Shown: positions 1 to 8,124 of the stretch, piece by piece
Layout of the letters: the number at the start of each line of letters is the position of its first letter
Position numbering within the stretch: the stretch's first letter is position 1
NCBI GenBank assembly: GCA_963742925.1
Contig: CAVUNV010000008.1
Coordinates: 1-64,000 of the forward strand
Direction: 5' to 3'
From: PALSA-612 sp963742925
Lineage (GTDB): Bacteria; Actinomycetota; Thermoleophilia; Gaiellales; Gaiellaceae
DNA: 64,000 nt
Made by a program: the position numbers and the translations under genes
The notes under the pieces: model-generated
Seen by the model: only the letters and a program-made list of their open reading frames with translations
Told to the model about the DNA's origin: nothing
Databases searched by the model: none

Positions 1-32
1 GGTCGAGCGGAGACTGAGTCGTTCGCGCGCGG

Positions 33-268
33 CTACCTGACTCTCGTCGAGAACGAGCGACTGATCGCCTTTCCCTGGTGGGTCTCCTTGATCGTTCCAC
101 TCAGCGGCTTGCCGTGGGCATTGCCCGGGAGCCGCCAGCTGCAGGTCGCCTTGCCGGCGGCGGTGCTCGTGGCGCGGGCGCCGGTGAGCGGCTTGCCGCC
201 CAGCTTGGCGGCGCAGCCGACCGTGCCCTTTACGCCCTCACCGTTGTTCGTGACCACCGTCGAGACCC
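33..268 (-). pseudogene. C-terminal remnant of a secreted Ig-like protein
   Basis: The minus-strand frame ending at the stop at 33 reads as about 75 residues typical of the C-terminus of a secreted actinobacterial protein. It has a beta-rich segment with two cysteines (KGTVGCAAKLGGK and KATCSWRLPG) and a basic end (SRSFSTRVR). No start codon or signal peptide precedes it. Upstream of about 268 the same DNA makes sense only in another frame, as the N-terminal half of an MFS transporter. I read it as a severed 3' end joined to an unrelated gene by deletion, recombination or misassembly. The similarity to Ig-like secreted C-termini is from memory of the family. Confidence 0.5.
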
Positions 269-652
269 GGTGACCGCGGGTGCGAAGAACGCGTCGCCGG
301 CTCCGCAAAGGGCGGCGAGGACGATCAGCGACCACAGCTGCGCCGTACCGGTCGGCAGCGTGACCGCGGCGAGCGACTGGGTCAGACAACGCAGGAGGTC
401 GGCCGCCAGCATGACGCGCTGGCGGGGCAGCCGGTCGGCCCAGACGCCGCCGGCGAGCATCAACGCGACGCGCGGGACGAGCACGGCCGCGAACACGAGG
501 CCCAGGTCGCCCGGCGAGCCGGTCAGCTCGACGACGGCGAACGCGAGCGCGATAGGGAAGAGCCCGTCGCCGAAGGCCGACACCGCCTGCCCGGCCCAGA
601 GCAGACGGAACTGCGGTTCCTCCAGCGCCCCAAGACGGTCCGCGAGTCGCAT
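230..652 (-). pseudogene. MFS transporter, N-terminal half only
   Basis: From ATG at 652 (an in-frame GTG-rich extension reaches 679) this frame encodes MRLADRLGAL, then FRLLWAGQAVSAFGDGLF, and a loop resembling the MFS motif A (GGVWADRLPRQRVM). This is the start of an enterobactin/macrolide-type MFS exporter. Four transmembrane segments are visible before the family likeness stops at about GDAFFAPAV (near 268); the frame then runs into a stop at 230. A complete protein would be about 400 residues, so roughly two thirds is missing. Beyond the break lies the tail of an unrelated secreted protein in another frame. The gene is divergent from the histidine kinase at 738. Confidence 0.6.
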
Positions 653-737
653 TGGGCCCACGGTGACCCACACCCCCAATACCGCGCTAACAGGCCTCCT
701 GTTGAAACGCGTCGCCGCGGCGTTCTACCCTCTGCTC

Positions 738-2519
738 GTGAGGAAGCGGACCGGGCCAGTCGTCTCGATCGCGGCAGCGCTCGTCATCCTCGCGGGCGGC
801 CTCGCGCTCGGGGTCTACGGCTACGACCTGCTCACCACGGAGTACCGCTCTCCGTGGTGGCAGGCGGTGCCGAGCGTCGCGCTCGCATGGACGTTCCTCG
901 TTGCCGGCCTGATCGCGTGGTGGCGCCGCCCGGCCAGCCGACTCGGGCCTCTCCTGCTGCTCGTCGCCGCCGCGCTGCTCGTCCGCAAGCTCCAGTACAG
1001 CGGCGACTCGTCGGTGTTCACGGTCGGCTTCGCGCTCGGGAGCCTGTACGCCGCGTTCTTCGTCCACGTCGTCCTCGCCTATCCGACCGGCCGGGTCCGC
1101 GACCGGCTCGAGCGGTGGTTCGTCGGAGCCACGTACGCGCTGGCGCTCCTTCTCCCTCTCGCGGTGCTCCTGGTCTACGACCCCCGTCGCTCCTGCGTCT
1201 TCAACTGCTCCCATCCGGACCGCGTGAGGCCGGAGAGCCTGATCTCCGTTACCTCTGGCCACACCCTGTTCGTCACGATGCACGACCTCGAGCTGGTCGG
1301 GGGATACGGCTTCGTGGGAGTCGCGCTCGTGCTGCTGATCGCCCGGCGGCTGCTGACCGTGACCCCGCACATGCGCCGGAGACTCGCGCCGCTCCTGATC
1401 GCGGGGGCGGCGGCGGCGCTCCGGTCGGTCTCCGAGGCGGTCTTCTCGTTCGTGCCGCGCTCCGACATCGAGGCGCTCACGCTCTTCTCGTTCGAGGAGG
1501 CGGTGCAGATCGCCGTGCCGATCGCCCTGCTACTCGGGCTGCTCGGCGAACGGCTGGCCCGCGCGTCGGTCGCCGACCTCGTCCGTGACCTCGCAGGCAC
1601 GCCACCAGCAGACGTCGCCGTCCCCGTCGGTCGCGCGCTCTCCGATCCGACGCTCGAGGTGGCGTACTGGATGCCGTCACGCCGCGGATACGTCGACGCG
1701 CAGGGCCGCCCGTACGACCTGCCGGCGCCCGGCTCGCGGCGCGCCGTCACCCCGCTTGCCCACGACGGCGAGCCGGTGGCTGCGCTCGTCCACGACCCTG
1801 CCCTGCTCGACGAGCCGAAGCTGCTGGACTCGGTCTGCGCCGCGGCACGCCTGTCGCTCGAGAACGCCCGGCTGCACGCTGAGCTGCAGGCGCAGCTGCT
1901 CAAGGTCCGGGAGTCGCGCACTCGGCTCGTCACGGCCGCGGACGTGGAGCGAGGCCGAATCGAGCGCGACCTCCATGACGGAGCCCAGCAGCGGCTGGTC
2001 GCTCTCGCGCTCGACCTCCGGCTCGCCGAGCGCGGGCTCGCGGCCGCCGATCCGAAGACCAAGGCGCTGCTGGCCGCCGCCGTGGACAGCTTGCAGACGG
2101 CGGTGCAGGACCTTCGCGAGCTCGCCCACGGCGTCTATCCGGCGATCCTGACGCAGTCGGGCCTGGCCGCGGCGCTCGACGATCTCGCCGCACGTACTCC
2201 GGTTCCGGTCACGATCGTCGATGCTCCGGCGAAACGGCTACCGCCCGACGTCGAAGCTGCGGCCTATTTCGTCACCTGCGAGGCGCTCGCGAACGCCGTG
2301 AAGCACTCCGGCGCGAATGCTGTGCAGATCGCCGTCGTCGCCGAGGAACGAATGCTCCTCGTCACGGTCACAGACGACGGCATCGGAGGCGCAGACGCCG
2401 ACGGGTCGGGCCTACGGGGGCTCGCGGACCGGGTCGAGGCGCGCGGCGGCCGCCTCTGGGTCGAGAGCCCCGCGGGCGGCGGAACGCGTATAACCGCGGA
2501 GATGCCGTGCGAGTCGTGA
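738..2519 (+). CDS. NarX/DesK-type sensor histidine kinase
   Basis: 593-residue membrane sensor kinase starting at GTG 738; the frame is open upstream, but that part reads as the antisense of the MFS gene. The first 270 or so residues hold seven or eight hydrophobic segments, followed by a cytoplasmic GAF-like stretch and a short coiled coil (SLENARLHAELQAQLLKV). The HisKA_3 dimerisation box ERDLHDGAQQRLVAL places the phospho-acceptor histidine near residue 413. The HATPase region has the N box (EALANAVKHSGA) and G boxes (DDGIGGADADGSGLRGLADR). The stop overlaps the start of the response regulator at 2507, so this is a two-gene signalling operon. The stimulus cannot be told from sequence. Confidence 0.93.
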   Translation: MRKRTGPVVSIAAALVILAGGLALGVYGYDLLTTEYRSPWWQAVPSVALAWTFLVAGLIAWWRRPASRLGPLLLLVAAALLVRKLQYSGDSSVFTVGFALGSLYAAFFVHVVLAYPTGRVRDRLERWFVGATYALALLLPLAVLLVYDPRRSCVFNCSHPDRVRPESLISVTSGHTLFVTMHDLELVGGYGFVGVALVLLIARRLLTVTPHMRRRLAPLLIAGAAAALRSVSEAVFSFVPRSDIEALTLFSFEEAVQIAVPIALLLGLLGERLARASVADLVRDLAGTPPADVAVPVGRALSDPTLEVAYWMPSRRGYVDAQGRPYDLPAPGSRRAVTPLAHDGEPVAALVHDPALLDEPKLLDSVCAAARLSLENARLHAELQAQLLKVRESRTRLVTAADVERGRIERDLHDGAQQRLVALALDLRLAERGLAAADPKTKALLAAAVDSLQTAVQDLRELAHGVYPAILTQSGLAAALDDLAARTPVPVTIVDAPAKRLPPDVEAAAYFVTCEALANAVKHSGANAVQIAVVAEERMLLVTVTDDGIGGADADGSGLRGLADRVEARGGRLWVESPAGGGTRITAEMPCES

Positions 2520-3154
2520 TCGCCGAGGATTCCGCCCTGCTTCGCGAAGGCGTCGTCAGGCTGCTCCAGGAGGGCGGAATGGAGGTCGTCGGGCAGGCGG
2601 TGGACGGAGACGACCTGCTGCTGAAAGTTCGCAGCTACGAGCCCGACGTCGCCATCGTCGACATCCGCATGCCGCCCACGCACACCGACGAGGGCGCGCG
2701 CGCGGCCGAGCAGATCCGCGCCGAGCATCCCGAGGTCGCGATCCTGATCCTCTCCCAGGTGATCGACGCGAGCTTCGCCCTGCGCTTCTTCACGGAGCAG
2801 CCCGAAGGGTTCGGCTACCTGCTCAAGGACCGCGTGCTCGAGGTCGACGACTTCCTCGACGCCGTGCGGCGGGTCGCCCGCGGGGGCACGGCGGTCGATC
2901 CCGAGGTGGTCACGCAACTGCTCGGACGACGCCGGCCCGACGATCCCCTCGCCGAGCTGACCGAACGGGAGCGCGAGATCCTCGCCCTGATGGCCGAGGG
3001 GCGCTCGAACAGCGGGATCGGGCACAAGCTGTTTCTGAGCCCGAAGACCGTGGAGACCCATGTGCACAGGATCTTCCGGAAACTCGGGCTCGATGCCGCC
3101 CCCGACGACAACCGCCGGGTGCTCGCCGTGCTCGCGTATCTGCACGACGACTAG
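2507..3154 (+). CDS. NarL/LuxR-family response regulator
   Basis: 215-residue partner of the upstream kinase. It starts at GTG 2507, 13 bases inside the kinase gene, so translation is probably coupled. The receiver domain carries the acidic pair ED (7-8), the phospho-acceptor Asp in IVDIRMPP (D52) and the conserved Lys in YLLKDRV (K107). A linker leads to a LuxR-type helix-turn-helix (about 145-205, ELTEREREILALMAEGRSN and SPKTVETHVHRIFRKLGL). It should bind DNA as a dimer after phosphorylation. No target is evident; the small secreted protein at 3187 lies directly downstream. Confidence 0.95.
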   Translation: MRVVIAEDSALLREGVVRLLQEGGMEVVGQAVDGDDLLLKVRSYEPDVAIVDIRMPPTHTDEGARAAEQIRAEHPEVAILILSQVIDASFALRFFTEQPEGFGYLLKDRVLEVDDFLDAVRRVARGGTAVDPEVVTQLLGRRRPDDPLAELTEREREILALMAEGRSNSGIGHKLFLSPKTVETHVHRIFRKLGLDAAPDDNRRVLAVLAYLHDD

Positions 3155-3186
3155 GGGCTCAATGTGAAGCTCGATATGGTCGGCGC

Positions 3187-3801
3187 ATGCAGCGGATGAT
3201 CCGGCGTCGGCGATTGGCTCTCCTCGCGGGCGGGGCGATCCTCGTGGGCGTGGTCGTAGCGTCCGCAGCAGCGCGGACGCCGGCCCCGCAGGCGCTCTAC
3301 AAGGCGCTGCTCACCACTCCTATCGACCGGTCGCAGCTTCCGACTGGACTACCCGCACCGAAGAAGACCGGGTTTCTGAGTCCGCAGCCCAACCCGAGGC
3401 GGTACCACGAGGCCGGCGTCGTTCGCATCGACTTCGGCAGCGGCTCGCCTGTCCTCTACGAGATCGAGTACCGCACCCATCCGACGCCGGGAGATGCAGC
3501 CGGGGCCTTCGCAAACGCCCTGAAGACGGACAAGGCCGACGCTGAGAGGTTCAAGCGCGAGACGGTACAGCAGCCGGTGCCCGGCTTCCCGAAGTTGTCG
3601 CTCCTGAACGTGAGACCCTTGGCGTCCCTGAAGGGCACTTGCCTCTCGACCACCTTGCTCTTTGCGAGCGGCAACGTTGTGGTCAACACAGCCGTCCCGC
3701 CGGGGATCGAGTCGTCGAAGGGTTGCCTGGTGCCGACCGTCACGGCACTGGCGCAATTCGGGCTCCACCGTCTCCAAGCGGCAGTGGCGAGCCTGAAGTA
3801 G
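3187..3801 (+). CDS. secreted protein of unknown function
   Basis: 204 residues from ATG 3187. A basic start (MQRMIRRRR) and a hydrophobic stretch ending VVVASAAARTPAPQ make a signal peptide or N-terminal anchor. The mature part has no family I recognise. It contains two cysteines (KGTCLST and SKGCLVPT) that could form a disulfide and a tract resembling a ligand-binding beta fold (VVRIDFGSGSPVLYEIEYRT). It follows the two-component pair by 32 bases on the same strand and may be read with it. A terminator hairpin follows at once. Confidence 0.7.
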   Translation: MQRMIRRRRLALLAGGAILVGVVVASAAARTPAPQALYKALLTTPIDRSQLPTGLPAPKKTGFLSPQPNPRRYHEAGVVRIDFGSGSPVLYEIEYRTHPTPGDAAGAFANALKTDKADAERFKRETVQQPVPGFPKLSLLNVRPLASLKGTCLSTTLLFASGNVVVNTAVPPGIESSKGCLVPTVTALAQFGLHRLQAAVASLK

Positions 3802-3805
3802 GACA

Positions 3806-3840
3806 TCGCCCGGCTCAGCTCTGGGAGCCGAGCCGGGCGA
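3806..3840. terminator. bidirectional terminator between convergent genes
   Basis: An 11-bp perfect inverted repeat (TCGCCCGGCTC at 3806-3816 and its complement at 3830-3840) with a 13-base loop lies between the secreted protein (+) and the GNAT gene (-), overlapping the GNAT stop codon. There is no clear U-tract. Confidence 0.6.
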
Positions 3841-4285
3841 CCATGACATTCGCGCCGCCGCGCTCGGCCACCCTCTCGAAGCCGTGGCGCTCGTACAGCG
3901 CGATCGCCGGGTTGTCCGGCTCGACGCTCAGGCTGACGCGTGGGTAGCCGTCGGCGCGCGCGCGGTCGAGCAGCGCCGACAGGAGCTGGTCGCCGAAGCC
4001 CTTGCCGCGGCAGCTCGGCACGACCGCGATGGTCAGCTCGGGTGTCTGCTCGTCCACGAAGCCGTAGCCGGGCTCGGACGCCTTGAACAGCCGATACCAC
4101 GCGGCGCCGACCGGCTGGAAGCGGTCGATCAGGACGAGCGCGGTGTCGCCCGGCCGGCCCCAGCGGTCGACGTAACGGCCGACGGGCAGATCGAGGAGCT
4201 CGGGGTCGGCCCAGCGCCAGTAGTAGGCGTGGCGGAGCATGTCGCGCATGAACGGGACGTCCTGCTGCCCGCCCCGGCGGATCAT
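3815..4285 (-). CDS. GNAT-family N-acetyltransferase
   Basis: 156 residues from ATG 4285; a longer in-frame reading would run into the E2 gene and is Ser/Pro-rich noise. The acetyl-CoA site is visible as LTIAVVPSCRGKGFGDQLL (V-x-x-x-x-R-G-x-G) around residues 85-105, followed by the usual VSLSVEPDNPAIALYERHGF, where the NPA..LYE..GF motif closes the fold. It begins 16 bases after the E2 stop and may be the last gene of the dehydrogenase operon. The substrate is unknown. Confidence 0.88.
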   Translation of the reverse strand: MIRRGGQQDVPFMRDMLRHAYYWRWADPELLDLPVGRYVDRWGRPGDTALVLIDRFQPVGAAWYRLFKASEPGYGFVDEQTPELTIAVVPSCRGKGFGDQLLSALLDRARADGYPRVSLSVEPDNPAIALYERHGFERVAERGGANVMVARLGSQS

Positions 4286-4301
4286 CAGAGGGGGCAGACC
4301 A

Positions 4302-5504
4302 TCAGAGCGCGAGGCCGGGCAACTCGAGCATCGACTTGACCGTGCGCAGGAAGTCGGCGGCGGGCGCGCCGTCGACGGCACGATGGTCGACCGTGAGCGT
4401 CATCGTCATCATCGGCCGCACGACGATCTCGCCGTCACGCGCCACGGGCCGGTCCTCCGTCGCGGCGACGGCGAGGATCGCGGCCTGGGGCGGGTTGAGC
4501 ACGGCAACGAACGCCTCGACGCCGAACATGCCGAGGTTCGAGATCGTGAACGTGCCGCCCTGCATGTCGTCGGCCTTCAGCTTCTGGTTCCGGGCGCGGT
4601 CGACGAGCTCGGCCCGCGCGGCGGCGATCTCCGCGAGCGACAGCCGCTCGGCGCCCATGACCACCGGCACGACCAGCCCCTGCGGGGCCGCGACGGCGAT
4701 GCCGACGTTCGCGCTCGGATGGCGGAGCAGCGCCTCCTCCGTGAACGACACGTTCACCTCGGGATGACGCACGAGCGCCGACGCGCAGACTTTCGTGAGC
4801 AGGTCGGTGACGCTGATCTTCACGTCGGGATGGAGCTCGCGCGCTCCCGCGACGACGGCGTTCGCACGCGTCATGTCCGCAGAGACCTGGAGCTGGAAGA
4901 CCGGCACCTGCCACGCCTCCGTGAGGCGACGCGCGATCGTGCGTCGGACGGCGGTCAACGGCACCCGCTCGACCTCGCCGGCAGTCACCGGGGCGACAGC
5001 GGGAGCCGCCGGCGCTCCGGCGGCGGCACGGTCGACGTCCTCGGCGATGATGCGGCCGTCCGGCCCCGTCCCGGCAATCGACGTGAGCTCGATGCCGCGC
5101 TCGCGGGCGATCCGGCGCGCCAGCGGTGACGCCTTGACGCGCGCCCCCGGCTCGCGGGGCTCGAGCGCGGCGGCCGGACGTTCCGCTTCGGGCTCCGGCC
5201 CGGCCTCCGGCTCCTCGGCCGCGGACGCCGTGACCTTGCCGTTCCCGGACACGTCGGGAACAGCCTCTCCCGGCTCGCCGATGAACGCGATCGTCGTGCC
5301 GACAGGCACCTCGCCCTCGGCGACGGCGATCCTGAGCAGGACGCCTCCGGCCTCGGCCTCGACCTCCTGGGTCACCTTCTCGGTGTCGAGCTCGTAGAGC
5401 GGCTCGCCCTTCTCGACCGCGTCGCCCTCGGCCTTCAGCCACTTGACGATCGTCCCGGACTCCATGCCCTGCCCGAGCCGGGGAACCCTGACCTCAGCCG
5501 CCAT
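4302..5504 (-). CDS. 2-oxoacid dehydrogenase E2 (dihydrolipoyl acyltransferase)
   Basis: 400-residue acyltransferase core of a pyruvate or branched-chain 2-oxoacid dehydrogenase complex. An N-terminal lipoyl domain carries the lipoylated lysine in ELDTEKVTQE (K43). An Ala/Pro/Glu-rich linker leads to a peripheral subunit-binding domain (about 122-158, ASPLARRIARERGIEL and GTGPDGRI). The C-terminal catalytic domain ends with LTVDHRAVDGAPAADFL, with catalytic H374 and D378. It starts six bases after the E1beta stop. A single lipoyl domain and separate E1alpha/E1beta genes suit either a pyruvate or a branched-chain complex; sequence alone does not settle it. No E3 gene lies nearby. Confidence 0.93.
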   Translation of the reverse strand: MAAEVRVPRLGQGMESGTIVKWLKAEGDAVEKGEPLYELDTEKVTQEVEAEAGGVLLRIAVAEGEVPVGTTIAFIGEPGEAVPDVSGNGKVTASAAEEPEAGPEPEAERPAAALEPREPGARVKASPLARRIARERGIELTSIAGTGPDGRIIAEDVDRAAAGAPAAPAVAPVTAGEVERVPLTAVRRTIARRLTEAWQVPVFQLQVSADMTRANAVVAGARELHPDVKISVTDLLTKVCASALVRHPEVNVSFTEEALLRHPSANVGIAVAAPQGLVVPVVMGAERLSLAEIAAARAELVDRARNQKLKADDMQGGTFTISNLGMFGVEAFVAVLNPPQAAILAVAATEDRPVARDGEIVVRPMMTMTLTVDHRAVDGAPAADFLRTVKSMLELPGLAL

Positions 5505-5510
5505 TGTGGG

Positions 5511-6491
5511 TCACCTATGCCCGACCGTCGCCCGGATCGCGCCGAGCACGTCGGAGTCGTCCGGCACGACGAACTGCTCCATCACAGGCGCGAACGGGAT
5601 CGGCGTGAACTTCGAGCCGACCCGCTCGACCGGCGCGTCGAGCCAGTCGAAGGCCTGGTGCTGGACGACGGCCGCGACCTCGGCGCCGAAGCCCATGCGG
5701 GTCACCGCCTCGTGGGCGACGACGCAACGGTTCGTCTTCTTCACCGACGCGACGATGGTCTCCTCGTCGAGCGGCTGCAACGTCCTCGGGTCGACGACCT
5801 CGACCGATACGCCCTCCTTCTCGGCCTCCGCCGCGGCCTTCAACGCCTCGTGCACGAGCCGGCCGGTGGCGACTACGGTCACGTCCTCGCCCTCACGATG
5901 GACGCGCGCCTTGCCGAGCGGGATCGGCTCGATCTCCTCCGGCAGCTCCTCCTTCAGGCCGTAGAGGATGCGGTGCTCGAAGAAGACGACGGTGTTGTCG
6001 TCGTAGATCGACGACCAGAGCAGGCCGCGCACGTCGCTCGGCGTCGAGGCGAAGACGACCTTCAGGCCGGGGACGTGGACGAACCAGGCCTCGACTTGCT
6101 GCGCGTGCTGCGCGCCGGGCGACCACCCCGCCCCGCCCTGCGTGCGGATCGTCAGCGGCACCTTCAGCTGGCCGCCCGACATGTAGCGGTGCTTTGCGGC
6201 CTGGTTGACGATCTGCTCCATGGCCAGCGTCGTGAAGTCCTCGTACATGATCTCGACCACCGGCCGCATGCCCTGCATGGCCGCGCCGATGCCGGCGCCG
6301 ACGATCGCCATCTCGGAGATCGGCGTGTTGCGCACCCGCTCGGGCCCGAACTCGGCCAGCATCCCCTGCGTGACCGCCATCGAGCCGCCCATCTCGGCGA
6401 TGTCCTCGCCCATGATGAAGACGTCGTCGTCACGGCGCATCGCCTGGGACAGGGCGTCGCGAACCGCCTCGCGGTAGCTGAGCTCAGGCAT
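5511..6491 (-). CDS. 2-oxoacid dehydrogenase E1 component, beta subunit
   Basis: 326 residues, the normal length for the beta chain of a heterotetrameric E1. Recognisable segments are YREAVRDALSQAMRRDDDVF, FIMGEDIAEMGGSMAVTQG, RVRNTPISEMAIVGAGIGAA, and the helix VMEQFVVPDDSDVL at the C-terminus. The start ATG overlaps the stop of E1alpha in the string ATGCCTGA (6491-6484), a sign of coupled translation and of which E1alpha frame is correct. With E1alpha it binds thiamine diphosphate and decarboxylates the 2-oxoacid before transfer to the lipoyl arm of E2. Confidence 0.95.
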   Translation of the reverse strand: MPELSYREAVRDALSQAMRRDDDVFIMGEDIAEMGGSMAVTQGMLAEFGPERVRNTPISEMAIVGAGIGAAMQGMRPVVEIMYEDFTTLAMEQIVNQAAKHRYMSGGQLKVPLTIRTQGGAGWSPGAQHAQQVEAWFVHVPGLKVVFASTPSDVRGLLWSSIYDDNTVVFFEHRILYGLKEELPEEIEPIPLGKARVHREGEDVTVVATGRLVHEALKAAAEAEKEGVSVEVVDPRTLQPLDEETIVASVKKTNRCVVAHEAVTRMGFGAEVAAVVQHQAFDWLDAPVERVGSKFTPIPFAPVMEQFVVPDDSDVLGAIRATVGHR

Positions 6492-7462
6492 AGATGTTCT
6501 TCAGGGCGTCCTCGGGCTTCGGGATCGGTCCCCGCCTTGGCGAACTCGACCGATGCCTCCACCAGCTCCTCGACCTCGCGCTCGATCGACGCCAGCTCGT
6601 CGGCGGAGAGCTCGAGCCTGGCACGGGTGCGATCGAGCGGGTCCTGCGTCTCACGGAGCTCGTGCACCTCGTCCTTCGACCGGTAGACCTGCGGATCGCC
6701 GACGTAGTGGCCGACGAGCCGATAGGTCTCGCAGAGCAGGAAGACCGGCCCCTTGCCGGAGCGCGCGTACTCGAGCGCGCGGCCGGCGGCACGGAGCACC
6801 TCCTCGACGTCCTGCCCGTCCACCGTGATCGAGTGCATGCCGAACGCGACGGCTCGCTTGGTCAGATCCTTGATCGGGAGCTGCTGCTCGGCAGGGGTGG
6901 ACTCGGCGTAGTGGTTGTTCTCGCAGACGTAGACGGCCGGCACGTTCCAGAGCTGCGCCAGGTTCAGCGACTCGTGGAACATCCCGATGTTGGTCGCCCC
7001 GTCTCCGAAGAAGGCGACCGCGACCCGCGGCTCGCGCCGGAGCTTGAAGGCGAGCGCGGCGCCGGTGATCGCGGGCAGGCCTCCGCCCACGACGGCGTTG
7101 GCGCCGAGGAAGCCGATCTCGACGTCGTAGAGGTGCATCGAGCCGCCGTAGCCGCCCGAGCAGCCCTCGACCTTCCCGTACAGCTCCGCCATCAGCGAGT
7201 TCGGGTGCATCCCCCGCGCCAGCGCGTGGCCGTGCGCGCGGTGCGTGGAGGCGAACACGTCTCCGTCGGCCATGGCCTGGCAGACGCCGACCGCCACCGC
7301 CTCCTGCCCGATCGCCACGTGCAGGAAGCCCGACAGGTCGCCCGCGCGGAAGCGCTCTTCCACCTTCTCCTCGAAGATGCGGATGAGCAGCATCTCGCGG
7401 TAGAGACCGCGCAACCGCTCCTGCGAGACCCCGCCCCGCTTCCTGGACTCGACCTTCGCCAC
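6484..7462 (-). CDS. 2-oxoacid dehydrogenase E1 alpha subunit (one-base frameshift)
   Basis: Thiamine-diphosphate-binding E1alpha. Conserved parts include LYREMLLIRIFEEK, THRAHGHALARG, GGYGGSMHLYD, the ThDP motif FFGDGATNIGMFHESLNLA, and the phosphorylation-loop region YRLVGHYVGDPQVYR. I place the start at GTG 7462 because it gives the usual 15-20 residues before LYREM. The reading frame breaks in a run of four G (plus strand 6530-6533). Removing one G turns the tail into KAGPIPKPEDALKNIYA, the expected family C-terminus, ending in a TGA that overlaps the E1beta ATG. As sequenced, translation would run on out of frame to 6164. Corrected length is 325 residues. Confidence 0.88.
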
Positions 7463-7485
7463 GAGGCTGAGTTTATGCTGAGCAC
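7463..7485. promoter_or_regulatory. 23-base divergent start region
   Basis: Only 23 bases separate the GTG of E1alpha (-) and the ATG of the 212-residue protein (+). Neither side has a Shine-Dalgarno site. TATGCT at 7474-7479 could be a -10 box for the plus gene, placing the transcript start at or next to the ATG. CATAAA on the other strand sits similarly before the GTG. Leaderless transcripts are likely but inferred. Confidence 0.35.
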
Positions 7486-8124
7486 ATGGGTCTGGCGACG
7501 CAGTGGGAACGGATCGCGGCCTCGCTGCCGGACGACTGGGAGCGTGCCGAGCTGCGCGTCGTCGTCTCCGATCCGCAGTTGCGTCCCCGCGCGGCGGCGC
7601 TGCTCGGCCCGCTGACGCCCGGCCGGGTCGGAGCGCAGATCCGCTTCGTCGTCTCCCGGCGCTCCGGTGTCGGCCCCGAGGCGACGCGCCGGTTGCTGGC
7701 GAAGGTCGACGAGAACGGGATCGCGGCCACGCTCGGCCTCTCGTGGTGCGCCGCAGCGACCGCCGAGGAAGCTGCGGCGACACGTGCGCTCGCCGCCCGC
7801 TGGGACGAGCTCGTGGCCGGCCTGCCCGGTGACTGGAGCGACCTTCTCTGCCGGGTCGAGCTCACCTCCAGCGACGACCTGCAACGTGCTGCGCTCCTCG
7901 CTGCGCCGCTCAACCCGTCCCGGCCGGCCGGGGAGGTCGGTTTCGACTTCCGCGTCGCCCGGAGCTTCGGCTACGGGACATCCCCGCAGATGACGCGCCG
8001 CTGCCTGGCGCGCCTCGACGAGGCCGGGATCCCGGGAAGGGTCGAGATCCTGCGGGCGCTCTCGGACACGCAGCCGGTCTCGACGCAGGGGCCGGTCTGG
8101 TACGTCGGCGGGAAGGTGCTGTGA
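7486..8124 (+). CDS. conserved cytoplasmic protein with two internal repeats
   Basis: 212 residues, no signal peptide or membrane segment. The protein is an internal duplication: residues about 5-85 and 95-180 share the pattern W-[ED]-x-L/I-x-x-x-LP-x-DW, then R-A-A-L-L-x-P-L-x-P, then G-x-x-x-F-x-V-x-R-x-x-G-x-G-[PT], then RR-x-LA-x-[VL]-DE-x-GI. I do not recognise the family or know a function. The gene is divergent from the dehydrogenase operon by 23 bases and overlaps the next gene in GTGA. Confidence 0.75.
   Translation: MGLATQWERIAASLPDDWERAELRVVVSDPQLRPRAAALLGPLTPGRVGAQIRFVVSRRSGVGPEATRRLLAKVDENGIAATLGLSWCAAATAEEAAATRALAARWDELVAGLPGDWSDLLCRVELTSSDDLQRAALLAAPLNPSRPAGEVGFDFRVARSFGYGTSPQMTRRCLARLDEAGIPGRVEILRALSDTQPVSTQGPVWYVGGKVL

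Noticed and set aside
78..737. N-terminal extension of the histidine kinase to 813 residues
   Set aside because: The extension is the antisense of the MFS remnant; GTG 738 gives a normal kinase start.
6164..7783. 539-residue fusion of E1alpha with an unknown tail
   Set aside because: The tail is E1beta in the wrong frame, produced by the one-base break at 6530; the front extends into the divergent gene.
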